Assembly (NCBI RefSeq): GCF_036370855.1
Contig: NC_088102.1
Span: 17,961,001 to 18,025,000 of the forward strand
Reading direction: 5' to 3'
DNA from: Dromaius novaehollandiae
Lineage: Eukaryota; Chordata; Aves; Casuariiformes; Dromaiidae
Length of the DNA stretch: 64,000 nucleotides
The notes below the pieces were generated by a model that had not been told where the DNA came from, made no database searches, and saw nothing but the letters and a program-made list of their open reading frames with translations. Position 1 is the stretch's first letter; the number at the start of each line of letters is the position of its first letter. The position numbers were made by a program, and so were the translations under genes. Shown in pieces: positions 13,459 to 26,289 of the stretch.

Positions 13459-14024
13459 GAGATAATAGTTCCAAAAGAAGATGAAAACAATCTTCTTTCT
13501 GGGTGTGTTCCTGACTGGGCCTCATGTTGCAGTCTGGTGTCAGCCCACTCTGGGCCAACCTGATGATCAGAAAGAGCAAGAGTCTCCAAATGAGGGTTGG
13601 ACCACACGTGAAAACCTGGCTCATCTCATGATAGCCCCTAGCAATACTGACTTTGCATTTGGTTTTTATAAGTGGGTCACAGCAGAGGCAGGTGACAAGA
13701 ACATTTTCTTCTCTGCTTTGAGTCTCTTGGCTGCTCTTGGGGGGGGGGGGGCGGGGGCGGTGGGCAGTCCTCACCTTCAGTCTGACAGAGACTGAGGAGC
13801 AGGTGGTCCATCATCAGCATTCCCTGCAGCTACTGAATGACCGTGACATCTCTAAATGAACAACCAACAGTACTCCAGAAGTTTCTGGATGATGCCCAAA
13901 GCCTGTATGATGCTGATTCTATTTCTAGAAATGTCCGGAAACTTTCAGAGGCTGAAGGGCAAATTAGTGATTGCTTAGAGATAAAAAATAGGAGGAGGGA
14001 AACTGTGAAAGAAAAACAGAACTG
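13459..14024 (+). pseudogene. Serpin relic 2: decayed first coding exon of a clade A serpin
   Basis: A splice acceptor (TTTTCAG, 13452-13458) and 22 bases of leader precede ATG at 13481, the same arrangement as the intact gene at 39800/39819. The start reads MKTIFFLGVFLTG, a plausible signal peptide. It is followed by SNTDFAFGFYKWVTAEAG and DKNIFFSALSL, the serpin helix A and strand B region. A long G run (about 13739-13751) breaks the frame. Beyond it the homologous helix D-F pieces LQKFLDDAQSLYDAD and EAEGQISDCLEIKN appear in a different frame (13862-13985), with a deletion of roughly 40 codons between. No exon 3-5 equivalents were found downstream, so it cannot encode an inhibitor. The signal peptide and first 90 residues remain open, so a short peptide is theoretically possible. 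Confidence 0.9.
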
Positions 14025-17000
14025 AGATGGAAAAGTTTAAGGGAAAGAGGCACTTTTCTGCCTATCAGGGCACCCCTTCCTTCTCAGGAGGAGCATCTTA
14101 TACTGCACAGGAAGCTCAGGGAGGGGAGGAGAGAGTTTCCTCCCTTGGGAGATCTTGCTAAGGCCTCTGCTACTTCTGAGGACACCTTTCGCAGTCCAGC
14201 TTTCACCCTCTGCCTCCTCAGTCACAAAACACACACAGAGACACACACTGTTGTTCTTCTAATATTTCTGCTCTTTTTATTTTTTTTTCGGTATTTGGCT
14301 CCACCAGCTGAGTCCACATCTCTCAGCTCCCTTTTTTTTGGTATCTAGCTCAGAAGTATCCATCCTAAAGTCTATGTGCTCTGCAGGCTGAAAAAGCAAA
14401 GTTGCTTAGCAATAACTGCACTTTTCCGGAAAAATTTTGCACATATACATGCACTTTCTTAACTTCTCAACATTTCACTGTCTCAACTTCCTTGCTCATA
14501 TTTCATCCGAGTTTGGGATTACTAGCTGAGAGAAGCTGAGGACGTACGGCATACTTGGCTGTATGTAGGCTCAGCATATATACAAGACACTGCCAGGACA
14601 AAAGTGTCAAGTGATTATGTGAATGTGCATGTGGACATTGCTGGCAGCTGCTCAATAACTTTCTTTTTCATCATTAGCTGATTGTTTATATGTAGCTTTC
14701 CACTTTGGCTGACTCCACATACCACTTCCACTGCAGTAATAATTACCTGGATCTAGGATTCAGAGTCCTTCACGTAAGCAGAGACCTCAGGATCATCTTT
14801 ATCAAATGCAGCTCCTATTCCAGATACCTCTGCAATGGTGTACTCACGGGTGAAAACATGCATGCAAGATCCAGGTAGTTGATATGCAAATACTAAACAA
14901 CAGAGAGAGCTTTTAGTGGCATCACAGTATGCTGGAACAAACACATGGAAACTCCTGTTGGAGTTCAAGGCAAAAAGGTTGACTTCATGGTATCCCTGAG
15001 TATCCTCAATACTTGTAAATGGCACTAGGACATCACATTGGGCAATTTTTCCTGACATCTTGAGCTGCTGTGTGTTGGTGTAGATCTCGGTCCTTCCATA
15101 ACCACAGGTGGAACTTCCCACTCATCAGTCCAGTGAGGAAGCATGTGTCATGGAGGGAGAGGGTGGAAGGGCTCCTCCCCAGGGTTTGGAAGGTCTTTCC
15201 TCCCAGGTTCACTAGGAGGCTGGGAGTGCAGTCCCCAGAAGCAAACAGCACTGGCAGAAGGGCATGTGGTGTGAAGATTTTATAAACAGAAGCAGTCCTG
15301 TGACCCCAACCCTTGCCTGCAATGTAGTCACACTTGGAGAGCTGAAGGAGACTCCAAGAATTATTAAGCTGCTTAGGGAAACAAGCTCTTCTCTTGGACA
15401 GAACTTTGAATGAACAAGAAATTAGGTCCTTCCTAAAAATACTAGTTCGGGTTTCCACAAGGCTTTCTGGGGAAATCCTGAGGCCTAGCAACCTCAGAAG
15501 GTCTAGATGGATTTGAGCGCTTCATTTCTTTCTTCCACGTGCCTGTTACTAATCATCTGAGATAACAGTCACTTGAGAGAGGTAATGAAGGACATCCCTG
15601 CCCAGTGTCGATGACCTGCCACTCTGAACAACAGCTTGCTGAAAGCAGCTTCTTTCAATTCTGAAACTGCTGTGGCGCACAACCCTTGGATTTAAGAGAC
15701 AAGAAAAGATGTGCCATGCTCAGCCTTTCCCTGCACTGTCTGTGCCGCTAGAATCAGATTTGATCGTTTGCTTTCAGTGCAAAAGATCCAGCACCAGAAC
15801 ATGCCCACCACTCCCCTTGTCTACATCTTTGCCTCTGGATGGAGTGACAGATGCTGCAGCTAGGGACAGACAGCAGCTGCAGCCCATGTTCGTACTCTGA
15901 GTAAGCCTCAGAGAAGCATAGGCCATGCTGCTGTGTGTAACAGTCCCTGTCCCTCATGGTTAGCTTTAGGCATAGGCAAAAGAGAAAACTGCAGGATGGC
16001 TGAATAGCACCACTAATGGACACCTGCAGTGCTCTTCTCTGTACAGATCCTGCTAAACGTCTGGCCACTTATCATTTTCCTTGGCTATTGGGGTGCAAGG
16101 TAGGAAGGCACCAAGGCTCCAATGTGCCTTTACTGCAAGAGCAAGGTAGCACTGCATGAACTGCAGTCTCTCTTATCCTCCCCTCTCTACTGCTCGCAGC
16201 TCACAGACTGCAGGAACACTAGCAGCTGGACATTTCCAGGGGGAAAGTTAGACACCCCTCTAGATCTATGTGAAATATCTTCACAATAACTCATATTCTT
16301 TGATATTTACCTCTTCCCTCTGTAGAAACGTAGTGCAAGTGACAACAAAGGGAAATGCAGCCTTAAAAAGCTGGGACTGTTTTAGCCCCTGAGGGATCAC
16401 TGTGAACGCCAGTGATCCTGCTTTGTGGAGCACCTCAGTGATGCAGCACACTGCTGCTGAGAGCCGTGGTGTTACCCATGCAGTTCAGCTCCATTCATAC
16501 CTGGTTTAACTCGTGCTAACCCCCTTGGTTTTAGATCCAAAGCTGATCTCACCTGGGCATAGTGCTCTGAATGGAGCAGGTCTCCTGCAAATAGCAGCAA
16601 GGGAGTCGGGGATGCTTGTCTGCTCCAGCCGACCGTGCACAGTCACCATCCCAACCTGGTGCTCCCAGTGCCTGCGCAATTCCTGTCATTCATCTGCTTG
16701 GGCTCTGCCATCGTGAACCAGCTCAGACATGTACCAAAGGCTGTCTAATATGGTAACCTGTCAGCCAGCCCCAAATCAAGTGAATTTTTTCAGTGTCGCA
16801 GGGTCGTTTTGACTCCAGCACTTTTGCTTTGCCTGCATTAAAAGGAGTAGAGATCTTAAACAGAGCATTATGTTTCAATTCTGAAGATATAATGCATCTT
16901 TGAAAGAGGAAATAAATACTGTGTGCTTTAGATGCTGAGGTTCCTCACCTCATGGGCTACCTGCAGTCCCTTATTTGTTTTCTTTCACTTCTACTTTACC

Positions 17001-19740
17001 GGAAACTTCCCTCCTTGACCCCATTCAGAATCACAGCCTTCTTCCTACAGATCCCACACTGGTTTTGCAGATGTGGGTTGAATTTATTGATCAAATAACT
17101 GCACTTTTTGCCTTGCTAGATCACCCTCTTCTGCTTATGCTACCTGAATCCAAAATATTCAAGACCTGCTCTGACTGACTGAGAAGATGATAGGAGATTC
17201 AGTTACCACAAGCAGGAATGGCAAAACCGCTTCAGCTGCCACAGTGTACGTGTGGGATGACAGCCTTTTCCCTTGGAAGCAGGCTGATGTGTGTCCTTCA
17301 TCCTCCAAACCCTTTCCTAATCCCCCATGGGTCTCATCCACAGAACAAACCAAACACCACACCAGAGCAGTGCCAACAACCAGTTTCAAGTTCACTGTCT
17401 GAATGAAAAACACTGTCAGAAAATCACTTTTCATTTTCTCAGGAAAAAAGCAAAACGGTTCTACAATCTATCAGCACATTCTGTCTGAACCCAACTGAAA
17501 AGCTGCACATTACTGAGGGTTGGGGAAGTGTTACGAGGGTCAGGCAAGATTAAAAGTGAAACTTTTATTTATACTTTTTGAGGTCAAAAATGTCAAAACT
17601 ATATGTTTTAATGTTTTCATTTAAAAACTATTTAGGGAGAAACTACTAGATAGGTTCGGCACAGATTTCAGAAATTGCTTTGGGCAACCCAAAACAACAT
17701 GTTTTGATGAACAGAAATTTTGACAGGACAATTTCACTTAGTCGGAAGCCTGTCTCTTTTTACTATGCAGCTGACCTGTCTCTAAATGGCAGATCCCTGA
17801 GCATTTGTGAAAAAAGAATAGCAAACAGCATCTGCAATATTTGCTCTTCTTCAGGAGTGATTACTCCTGTCTGGTCTGGTTAATGTTTACGATATAATCT
17901 GAGTTTATAGCACTGTTCAACTGTAGAAGGAATGAAGAGTGGAATACACTCAAAGAGCACTGCTGCTCTGACCTTCTGCCTGTGGACTTGGACATAGTTG
18001 GCTAGAGCAGGAATAAATCTCTCCTACAAATTAACAGATTTATAAGCAGCTACTGAGCACCAGCTCTTCCATAAAGTGAAATCTTCAAGGGCTCAGAGTA
18101 ATTACTGGTAGCAAATCCCAGATGTTCCTCCATAACCTGCAACTTCCAGTCACCTCCATGGCCAACATCACCCAAACAGCTGGGTGCCTTTACTCATTTT
18201 AAAATGAGTGAAAGGAGATTCTGAGATTTTTTAAAGAAAGGTAGCAAGTCAAAAGCCATGAGGCAGAACAAAACAATACAAATCTTATCAGTATGAGAAA
18301 AAAAAAGGTTAAAAATGAAGGTAGGTATGAGAACAAGGTGCTTTTACTGGATAAGACACATTTCAAGCTGTTCTTCTTCACCTATAGACCTAATAACTCT
18401 TGTCTGGTAATATCAGTGCACACTGGACACTCTTCAGTCAAATTGTGCTGGCTGTATCTTTGTATGCCCGGGTTACTAGTGGAAATGGTCAAGGCAAACC
18501 AGGTTTGTTTGCTATACATCTGTGAACACTATCTTGTAAATAATAGCAAACAAAATACAATCAATGGAAGCTAAAACAGAGCTAAATCAATGCTGAAGTT
18601 GCATAACGGACTGCTTAGGTATTAGGAAATACAGAAGTTAATGAAGTACTAACAACTTGGTCTCAGGTCCCCCTGTTCAGACATTCCGTGTTACTATTTT
18701 ATATTTGTTTTTTTGAGAGTCCATCTTGGTTTTACCTTGAAGAAGTGCTGAATATTGCTTATCTCAAATATATGAATATCTATGACTGGAGGTGAGACAG
18801 AGTTCACAGAGTGGGGTTTTTTTGCAGCTTGCACCCATACAACTTAAAGTCACGGCGGAAAGACAAATGGGTTGCATAGGCAGCTGGTAACTGGGCAGAG
18901 CAATGACAGATGGCAGAATTGCAGCTGAATAGAAACTTAAGAAGGATTTTTCTGTAGGCACCCTGCCAACACAAAAAGTCTTCTCTAGAGTAGGGTGAAT
19001 TCCTTCCATCCTGCAATGGGACTAGAGCAAATAAGGAGAAGCAAGGTCACATCACTAGCAAACCAGCTTGCCCTCCTGGGCCTCCCTAACCTGAGGACAA
19101 GTGTGTGCTCGGAAGGGCAGTCTGCCCCTCAGACACCTCTGGAGTCACGCAACTTGTTCGTATGAAGGGGGTGGAAGGAAGAGGGGGTTGTGTCATGCTA
19201 ACCCTCCACACACACACAGGCACACACATTGATGACACTGAAAACAGTTATGGTACTCATCTGACTATCTTAGTCTTCCCTTGATACAGCCAGACTTCCC
19301 TACCCTTGCAAGGGTCTTGAAAAGAGTCCTGAAAATTTTTAGCTCATCAAGTCCTGCTTTGAATCTCACTGTGGGTAATATTTTCTGTGAACAATTATTC
19401 CTTGGCTGGAAGAAGAAGAGTTGGGCTCAGCAAAAGGTCTACTGAGGCCAAAGCCTCTTTAAAGGTAATTGGTTGCAATGGACTTGAAGAACACTTAAAA
19501 CCAAATTTAATGTAAGTAAAGAAGGGATTTTGCTTAACACAGAATATGATTTATGTTACTTTTTAGATGAGATTATGCTTTTTCAAAAAGCAGCTGATAC
19601 TGAGACTCAGTTGTATCTGTCCTCCTTTTTGGCTTCATGTGATAGATCACAGCTATCATCCCTCTTGCCCAGTAACTGTAGTGAGGATGAAGATCACAAA
19701 CACACAGACTAGCCTGCTAAAACAGACTGTGTAAATCAAA
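14025..19740. other. Intergenic, one unexplained minus-strand open region, otherwise nothing recognised
   Basis: Apart from the minus-strand frames at 14756-15491, listed separately, no gene, RNA or transposon is recognisable. Short CA repeats occur at 14228-14248 and 19207-19228. Confidence 0.45.
14756..15123 (-). other. Unrecognised minus-strand open frame, about 120 codons
   Basis: The frame reads through about 120 codons with balanced composition, including GKIAQCDVLVPFTS and NRSFHVFVPAYCDATK, and ends at TAG. Another minus frame (15033-15491) overlaps it by about 90 bases. A GT donor-like CCAG-GTAATT lies just after the stop (about 14746). No ATG fits the start (it begins at a GTG), no family is recognised, and no exon partner was found. 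It may be chance, a decayed exon or an unannotated gene fragment. Confidence 0.2.
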
Positions 19741-20190
19741 AATGAACATTTTCTGAAACATTTTCTTCCCCCATCAGCATTTCCACCTCTTTTGCACTAT
19801 TGGCATTGGCTAAGAGATCTACCATGATAAGATGAACACTGAAAGGTTTTGCCTTTAACCTGTCAGAGATTTGAGGAGGAGATAGGCAAAAGCTCATGTC
19901 ATCTCATTAAGATGCTAAATCATTCAGACAATGCCCACATAAAATTAAATATGGGAAACACTGTGTTCATAGATAAGTGGCTGCAGCTGCTACAGATGTT
20001 TTCAGCTATTGTCAAAAGCATTTATGAAGGAGAAGCTTTCTCTAGTGACCTTTAGCACTTCACCAAGACTGAGAAGCAGATCAACAGCTCCAAAAAGCAT
20101 GTCAGAAAATCACTAACAAAGTCAAAGGTCTTGATCCCACAGACACAGTAATGAGTCTTGTCAACAACATTTTCCTCAATTATAGGAAAC
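19740..20190 (+). pseudogene. Serpin relic 3: decayed first coding exon of a clade A serpin
   Basis: Read with frame changes, the segment gives the serpin landmarks in order. ACATTTTCTTCCCCCATCAGC corresponds to NIFFSPVSIS with a two-base deletion. STSFALLALAKRST corresponds to STAFAMLAFGARST, and FAFNLSEI to FAFNLTEM. AAATATGGGAAACACTGTGT corresponds to the MGNAMF strand. Near the end KGLDPTDTVMSLVNNIFLNYR corresponds to KDIDPQTVMLLASFIFFK, the last residues of the exon. There are in-frame stops and at least four indels. The signal-peptide part and exons 3-5 were not found. It lies in the same orientation as the other serpins and is clearly non-functional. Confidence 0.88.
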
Positions 20191-22609
20191 ACAATGCCAG
20201 TATAGCAGGTATATACCTGCCAGATCTCACTCTCTCATTCAGCCCACTACTCCCAAGCCCTCAGGCTCATTTTAACACTAAAAATCTTCATATTTGTCTC
20301 AAGGTACTTGAAGCAGGAAAACTTTTCCAGGTGAATAATATCTGGATTTCTAATGGCTGACTACCTGTTTAAATGCAATTATAGTGCAAATAGTATTGTA
20401 ATTAACTTGTAAAGATGGAATTAGGGTGTTTAAAAAAATGTTGAAAAATTCATTGAAGAACTATTAAAGAATGCATGGGGATTTCACTGTAAGATACTTG
20501 CACAAGAAGACCTAGCAGGGGATTACCACAGGGGACTTCTCAAGAGAATTCGTAACACATGGTCATCATGAAGATTTTAGAACTACAGTGCATGCATCCA
20601 GTAAAATTATACTTTTATATAGTATACATATATGTATAAACTATAATAACATGTACAGTAGCTACAAATATTCCAATTGGTACTTCTGTTGAGGAGAATT
20701 TAGAACAAATACAAGGATATTGGCAAAATATTGTTTTAATATAATAAAAGAAGATCATTTTAAATAGTAGCTGCTTTGTTTTTTCAGAATGCCCCTATTT
20801 TCAGATAGTCCAAAAAATTTGTCACAAGGAAGAAGTTCCATTAGGAAAATAGCACTCGTATTTGTGTAACCCTCTGCAGGAAAGAAATTATTTCACAGTA
20901 CGTAACCCTTCAGCTGCTTCTCTCTCAGTGGATATTTTACATGGGCATAAAACATTTAATTATGCAACACTTGCACTTATGCAACTCTTGACTGGAGGAC
21001 TAAGCAATGAAGTAAACAAAACCACTCAGGAATGTGAGATGACTTTAGAGTATGAATAGCGGGCTCCGTGGACATCGGCATTTCAGTTGTGCTTCAGCAC
21101 CTTGGAAGCATGTCTCCCTGCGCCCCAACCACGTTTGGTGAGCGTCACGGCATGCCTTGGAAGGCAGGAACCAGGCTCCTTCTGGGTGAAACTGGACTGG
21201 GCAATGCCTTCAGGAGCTCCTCATATGTCTGCTCCCTGCCACCACGCTAGAACTAGTCCAAAGGGAAATTCCTCTGAAATATGTCTAGTGGAGACACCAG
21301 GCTCTCAGCAAAACCAGTTTTTGCTGCCCTGTCATTAAATAGCTTCATGTAATGCTATGCTTATTAAAGAAAAATGATAAAATAAGACTAATTTATCTGA
21401 AAAAACAGTTTTAAAAACCTATGTACACTCTTGCTGGATGTTGTAGATCATCCAGTTCCCCTCTTTCCCAGAGAGTTCCATTTTTTATCTGTTAGTTTTG
21501 TACCAAGGGAAGTATTGTGCACAGTGGAGAAATGGAATAGGTATTAATATTCAAACATTGATCTTCGTTACTTATATTTTCAGTAAGTGTTTATGTTGAA
21601 TCTTTTTCACACTAATTTTCGCTGAAGCTATTCACACCTCTTTCAGACTGAACCTTGCTATCTTTTTCCCCATTCCCTCTGACACGTGCTTCTGTATTTT
21701 CTGAGTTTCATACAGAACACACAGTATATTTTAAACTTGAAGTTGAGGGTAGGATACCAATAACTTATACTGTACAGAATCTCTAGAGCAGATGGGTGAT
21801 TATATACTGTGTGTAAGCTGATACTGGTTTGAGCATGTTGTAAACATGAGGATCTGAAACAAAACCTGTGCCAAAATCTTCACTCAGTTGCCCTAATTAT
21901 CCACACAAGTGCCAAATACAGCCATCGGTCTCCTCAACAATACAAATGGTAACTTTTAGTGTTCATGAACAAAGACTTTGTGTAATACATGTATATATGC
22001 ATGCAAAGTACTGTATAATACTTTGAACATATAGTCACTTAAATGCTTTAATCTTTATTGTAGGCTCTCTCTCCCTGAACAGTGGCAAATGTTTGTGTAT
22101 CCCAAGATTGTCCATTTTGCATAAGCCTGCACTGACACGCTCAGGAAAATGAATGGGATCAAAGTATTTACCAAAGCACCCCAGAATTGGGGGGAATTAC
22201 TGGGAAGTGAAGCTGTGATTCCAAGCAGGTGTGCAATGCCTGGATGTGCCTACATGCCTGAGGTAGTTAAGCAAAGGCCTGCCTATGAACAAGACATTTC
22301 GATCCGGGCTTAGAAGCAACTCTTTCTTATTTTCATGAAAAAAAAAATGATAATAAGGCATCGTTCCTAGCTAAGGACCTGCATATGCTGCACAGAGATA
22401 ATGGTGAATTTTTGCTTTCTGCCTGGGCTGAGATCAGTACCAGCCTGGCTCCCACTGCTAACACCAAGCTGGGCTGAACAAGGCAATTTCTGCTGTGCTG
22501 TGACCTTGCAACCAACAGCGCCATCTCATGGGTCACTTGTATTAGGTCAAGGTTAGACACTGTCAGCCAATAAACCTCATTTATTTAATTTTGTTTTTTT
22601 CAATTACAG

Positions 22610-22734
22610 ATAAGAGTGGATAGCAATGCTTAAGAGAAAGGCCTGCCAGTCTGCTTGGACCTCTGAAGAAGTAACATGGGACAGGCAGCTGCTGAGATTG
22701 TTCTGCTCCAATGACCCAGGGCCTCTTTCTGAAT
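22610..22734 (+). other. Candidate unannotated exon
   Basis: The 125-nt segment is preceded by a strong pyrimidine tract and acceptor (TTTTGTTTTTTTCAATTACAG) and followed by GAAT-GTAAGT. An in-frame TAA is followed by ATG at 22626, after which 36 codons stay open to the donor (MLKRKACQSAWTSEEV..., ending DPGPLSE). That would suit a first coding or 5' UTR exon of an unknown transcript. No homology is recognised, and a non-coding RNA exon or chance are both possible. Confidence 0.25.
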
Positions 22735-25704
22735 GTAAGTTTTCCCAGCATTTTGCCCACATTGCTGCTGTTATCTATTACTAATCTAGAGAAGGAAATC
22801 CTTCTTCTACCTAGTGACTCAACTCAGGATAGTGAAGAATAAAAGTCCCCTCCAGCTGTCTCTGAAGGAGAGATGGGATCGTGGGAAGATGGAAAAACTC
22901 CATGCAGCTTAGGGGAAACCATGCCTGCACACAAGTGGGGAGCCAGTACCATGGTTGCCACATCAGCCTAAAGACTGCTTCTTAGGAGATCCTTATTCTG
23001 TCATAGACTTTCACTGAAATTTTGATTTGGAGTCTAGTCTTGCCATGCCTTGCCATGCCATGCCTCTGTTAGTTTAGAATTACCATATTTCACGTGGGCC
23101 TTGTGTGCACTGAAACCAATGATGTGGTGTGATACCGAGTGATGGATATTTCCCAAGGTTCCAGTTTTTCATTCTTCACATATCAGGATCTCAGTCAAGC
23201 TGGATTTCCAGCTGAATACCAGGAAAAGACAGTTTTACATAAAGAAAGCAGAACTTGTAGACTTGCGTTCTTTCCCCCCTCCCTGAAGAAAAAGGCTTTT
23301 TCAACTCCAGATGTCTAGAAGTTAATACAAATATGGACTTCATGTAAGCACTCACTTCGGTTACAGAATATTGGAAAAGTTTGTTGCTCCCTTCTAAACA
23401 ACTGTCTGCATGCCCTTGTAGGGCAGACCTCTCCTGCTGTAATTCTCAGTGCAACTCTGCCAAAAGCACGAGTGAGGGATTTAACCTTGAATTCTCAAGA
23501 CTTGCTGTTGGGGGTTTCTACCTAAAAAAAGCACAACGACTACAACAGCTTCTGCAGTTCACTACACTCTTTCTGCAATAGTACTGGGAGGCAGTTTGCT
23601 GTATGGAGACTGCAAGATCAGTCCTGTGTGCTCCATGAAAGCCATTCATGATTTGTCTGTTCAAGGGCAAATTCTCTTATGAACAGTTCAGATCTACAAA
23701 GACTTCCTCATAAACCCACATGTCTCATAATCAAGAGGTAACAATTATTTCTCATTATTTCATTGCAAAATGTTCCTAAGGCTGTGCTTGGTGAGAGAGC
23801 CATTGCTGCAGGAGATCCCAACACACATGCAGGACCAGAATCAGCTCCCCCTTCAATGCACTGATCATCCTCTTCCTCCCCCTGCCTGTTAATAGGCATA
23901 CCAATAGCATTCTCAAAAACAATAAATCCCTTGGCAAAGTACATACTTGGCAATTCATATTGTTTGTCTTTGATGCATTGATTCCAAAGGGGCTATAAAG
24001 CTTGTTCACATCAAGAGAAGATAGCTATAAGGTGTATTTCCACAATGGTTGTTTTGTTACTAATTAAAACCATTAAATAGTTGGAGGAGTTAACACTGCC
24101 AGCACTGACTATAATGCGTTCTACATAAACAAGCAAAACTTCATCTTTATCCTTGTGTGTAATTTGTAGTCAAGCAGTAGCTTGGAGAAGGGGAAGGGAA
24201 GCACCCTTATACACATCTTTTACAACTTTTCTGTGCTCCTTACCCCCAAACTGTAACTCTTCTGAGCTCCTCAGATCCCTCCAAGCCCCTGGAAAGGGGC
24301 AGATGAGGCTGTGTGGAAAACAAGGCAACATTAAAAAAAAAAGAACAATAATTTTTCAGCGTACTGGAAAAGGATAAAAAGTATCTTTGTTTAAAAAAAC
24401 AGAAAAGAAGAATTAGGGAATTATAGGCTACTCAGCCCAACTCAAGTTCTTGGAAAAATGCTGGAAATATTAACAAGAATAAAAACCATGGTAAGCATCT
24501 AGAAAATAACAGGATGACAAATAACAAGAAAAAAACAAGATGTCAAAAACAAAAATTTTTTTAAAAACAAACCACATCAAACCAACCTAATCCCCTCCTA
24601 TGATGGAATAACAAGCCTTGTCATTAGGAAGTAGTTGAGCTAAAGTACAGCTTAGCTAAGCAATGGCTAGGTTATATTTCATTTTAGTAAGGCTTTATTG
24701 TCTTACATGACATTTTTAAGTCGAGTACAGGAATATGCACTGTAAAATTGATGTGAGATTGGAAACCATATTCAAAGTTTTTAATGGTCCAATGTTAACC
24801 AGAAATTGAGCTTCCTCAGAAGGGTGTTCTGGGTCTGGGATGGTTTAATATTTTCATTATTGTTGATATAAAAGCATCTGGTGTGACCCCACAAACAGCT
24901 GTGGCAGGAGCAAGCACAGGGGCAAAACAAGGCAGCTGGGAATGGGGGGACCTCTGGTTTGGCCACTGGAGAAATGCAATGTCAAAGCAGTCCTCCAGCA
25001 GTTCCTCATATATGCCCAAAAAGCACAGCACAGCCACCTTAATTCTGACACTCCCTATCTGCTGGAGTTTGCAACTAATGTGTCCCACAGAGGAGTCTGG
25101 TGCGTGACAGTCCGTCCTCAACCCACTCCTGCTCGTCCTCCCCTGAGGCACAAACTCCAGCAGAATGTAGTAACAGCCCAAGAGACCCGAATTTTATCAT
25201 TGGCAGTACCCAGTACTGTCTGTTTCTGGGGCATCTAAAGAGATGATAATCAGGACAGATGATAGATTCAATAAAAAATGAAATTCCAAGGGAAGAAAAG
25301 ACAAGACAAACACTGGAATAATCAGCCTAATACACAGGAGGCAATGGGAAGACTTACAGGGTTTAAACTCAAGCCAAAGAATAAGCTAGTTTTCAGTTTG
25401 CTGGAATAGCTATATCTGTAAGCTGCCAAATTCCAAATTCCTAGTCTTTGAAAGAGACCTAAAGGCACCTTGGCAGAGGTGAGGTGCATTTTAAGGAGGG
25501 ATCTGAAAGAGGGAATGTTTCTACTGAGCATGTGCAGGCCATAAAACCTGAAACCCTCTGGGCAGCTTCCAGGGTTTAAACCTCCTATGGATCATCTCAT
25601 GTCTCACAGAGGAGGCAAGAGGCAGAAAGAAATTTTAAGCCTGCAGAAGCCTATGGCCTTCCTTTGCTCAAAGAACCAGTCATGATCATCACAAAGATAC
25701 AACT

Positions 25705-25710
25705 GTGAGT
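25705..25710. repeat. Left target-site duplication of the provirus (GTGAGT)
   Basis: The six bases before the left LTR are GTGAGT. The six after the right LTR (29610-29615) are GTGTGT, five of six identical. Six-base duplications are usual for betaretrovirus-like (ERVK) and alpharetrovirus integrases. Confidence 0.65.
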
Positions 25711-25948
25711 TGTGGCGGTCTGATACACGGACTCCGATGTGCTGGATCAGAATCAACTTTATTCAAGCAAGCAAGCCCTTTATATAAACTCCAGCCCGGA
25801 TCGGTACTTTCCCAAAGGCCAAGTTCCCATCATCACTCCTTCTCACCCCGTGCGGCTACTACCTTATCTACATACTGCTATTTATTCCTCCCAAGGCTTT
25901 CGGCTCCTTAACTCTATCTTGTCCAATCCCTCACTGTCTGCCCCTACA
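25711..25948 (-). repeat. 3' LTR of the provirus (left end on the + strand)
   Basis: It is 238 bp, reading TGTAGGGGCAG...CCGCCACA on the minus strand, with TG...CA ends. It contains a TATA box (rc of TATATAAA, about 25780-25788) and an AATAAA polyadenylation signal (25758-25763) about 20 bases apart. This is the compact U3-R arrangement of avian retroviral LTRs. Confidence 0.95.
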
Positions 25949-25962
25949 TCTCCCCCTTTTTT
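25949..25962 (-). promoter_or_regulatory. Polypurine tract of the provirus
   Basis: On the minus strand AAAAAAGGGGGAGA directly abuts the TG of the 3' LTR. This is the plus-strand DNA priming site expected at that position. Confidence 0.85.
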
Positions 25963-25967
25963 ATTTT

Positions 25968-26215
25968 CTAAACTAAATATTGCCAGTGTATTTGTAGAGC
26001 AAGTACTTGATGCAAAGCCCTTCGAGTCATTCTCTGCATAAGGCTTATTAAGCAGGGGAGATAGATAGCAAGGGCTAGAAATCTTAGCAAGATTACCAAT
26101 CCACACGCCAGTACCTTCTTAACCCACGACCCCAAACCTAACATCCAGTCCTGTCCCTCAGAAGCGTTCCACTCTGATTCTATCTACAACTTATTAGTAA
26201 GGTCGCGTAGTCGCG
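25968..26215 (-). pseudogene. env: env remnant: end of the transmembrane subunit
   Basis: One minus-strand frame runs from about 26215 to a TAG at 25968-25970. It begins LRDLTNKL, meets an internal TAG, then continues with EWNASEG, a tryptophan-rich GLGSWVKK, a hydrophobic segment of about 25 residues (VLACGLVILLRFLALAIYL) and a basic tail (MQRMTRR). That is the membrane-proximal, membrane-spanning and cytoplasmic part of a retroviral TM protein. The SU and the rest of the TM ectodomain have been deleted. The remnant cannot make an envelope protein. Confidence 0.75.
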
Positions 26216-26289
26216 GTAAGCTTTTATGAATTGATATTGACCCTGCCCAAGGCAGGCAGATATTGCCGGAGAATGTCCCGACATGGGCT

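Larger units (their letters stand above)
20191..25710. other. Intergenic, AT-rich in places, one exon-like segment
   Basis: No gene or transposon is recognised between the third serpin relic and the provirus. The only segment with strong splice-site bracketing is 22610-22734, listed separately. Confidence 0.45.

Noticed and set aside
16394-16418. Nine-base inverted repeat GGATCACTG/CAGTGATCC with a seven-base loop
   Set aside because: Hairpins of this size are expected by chance in a 64-kb window.
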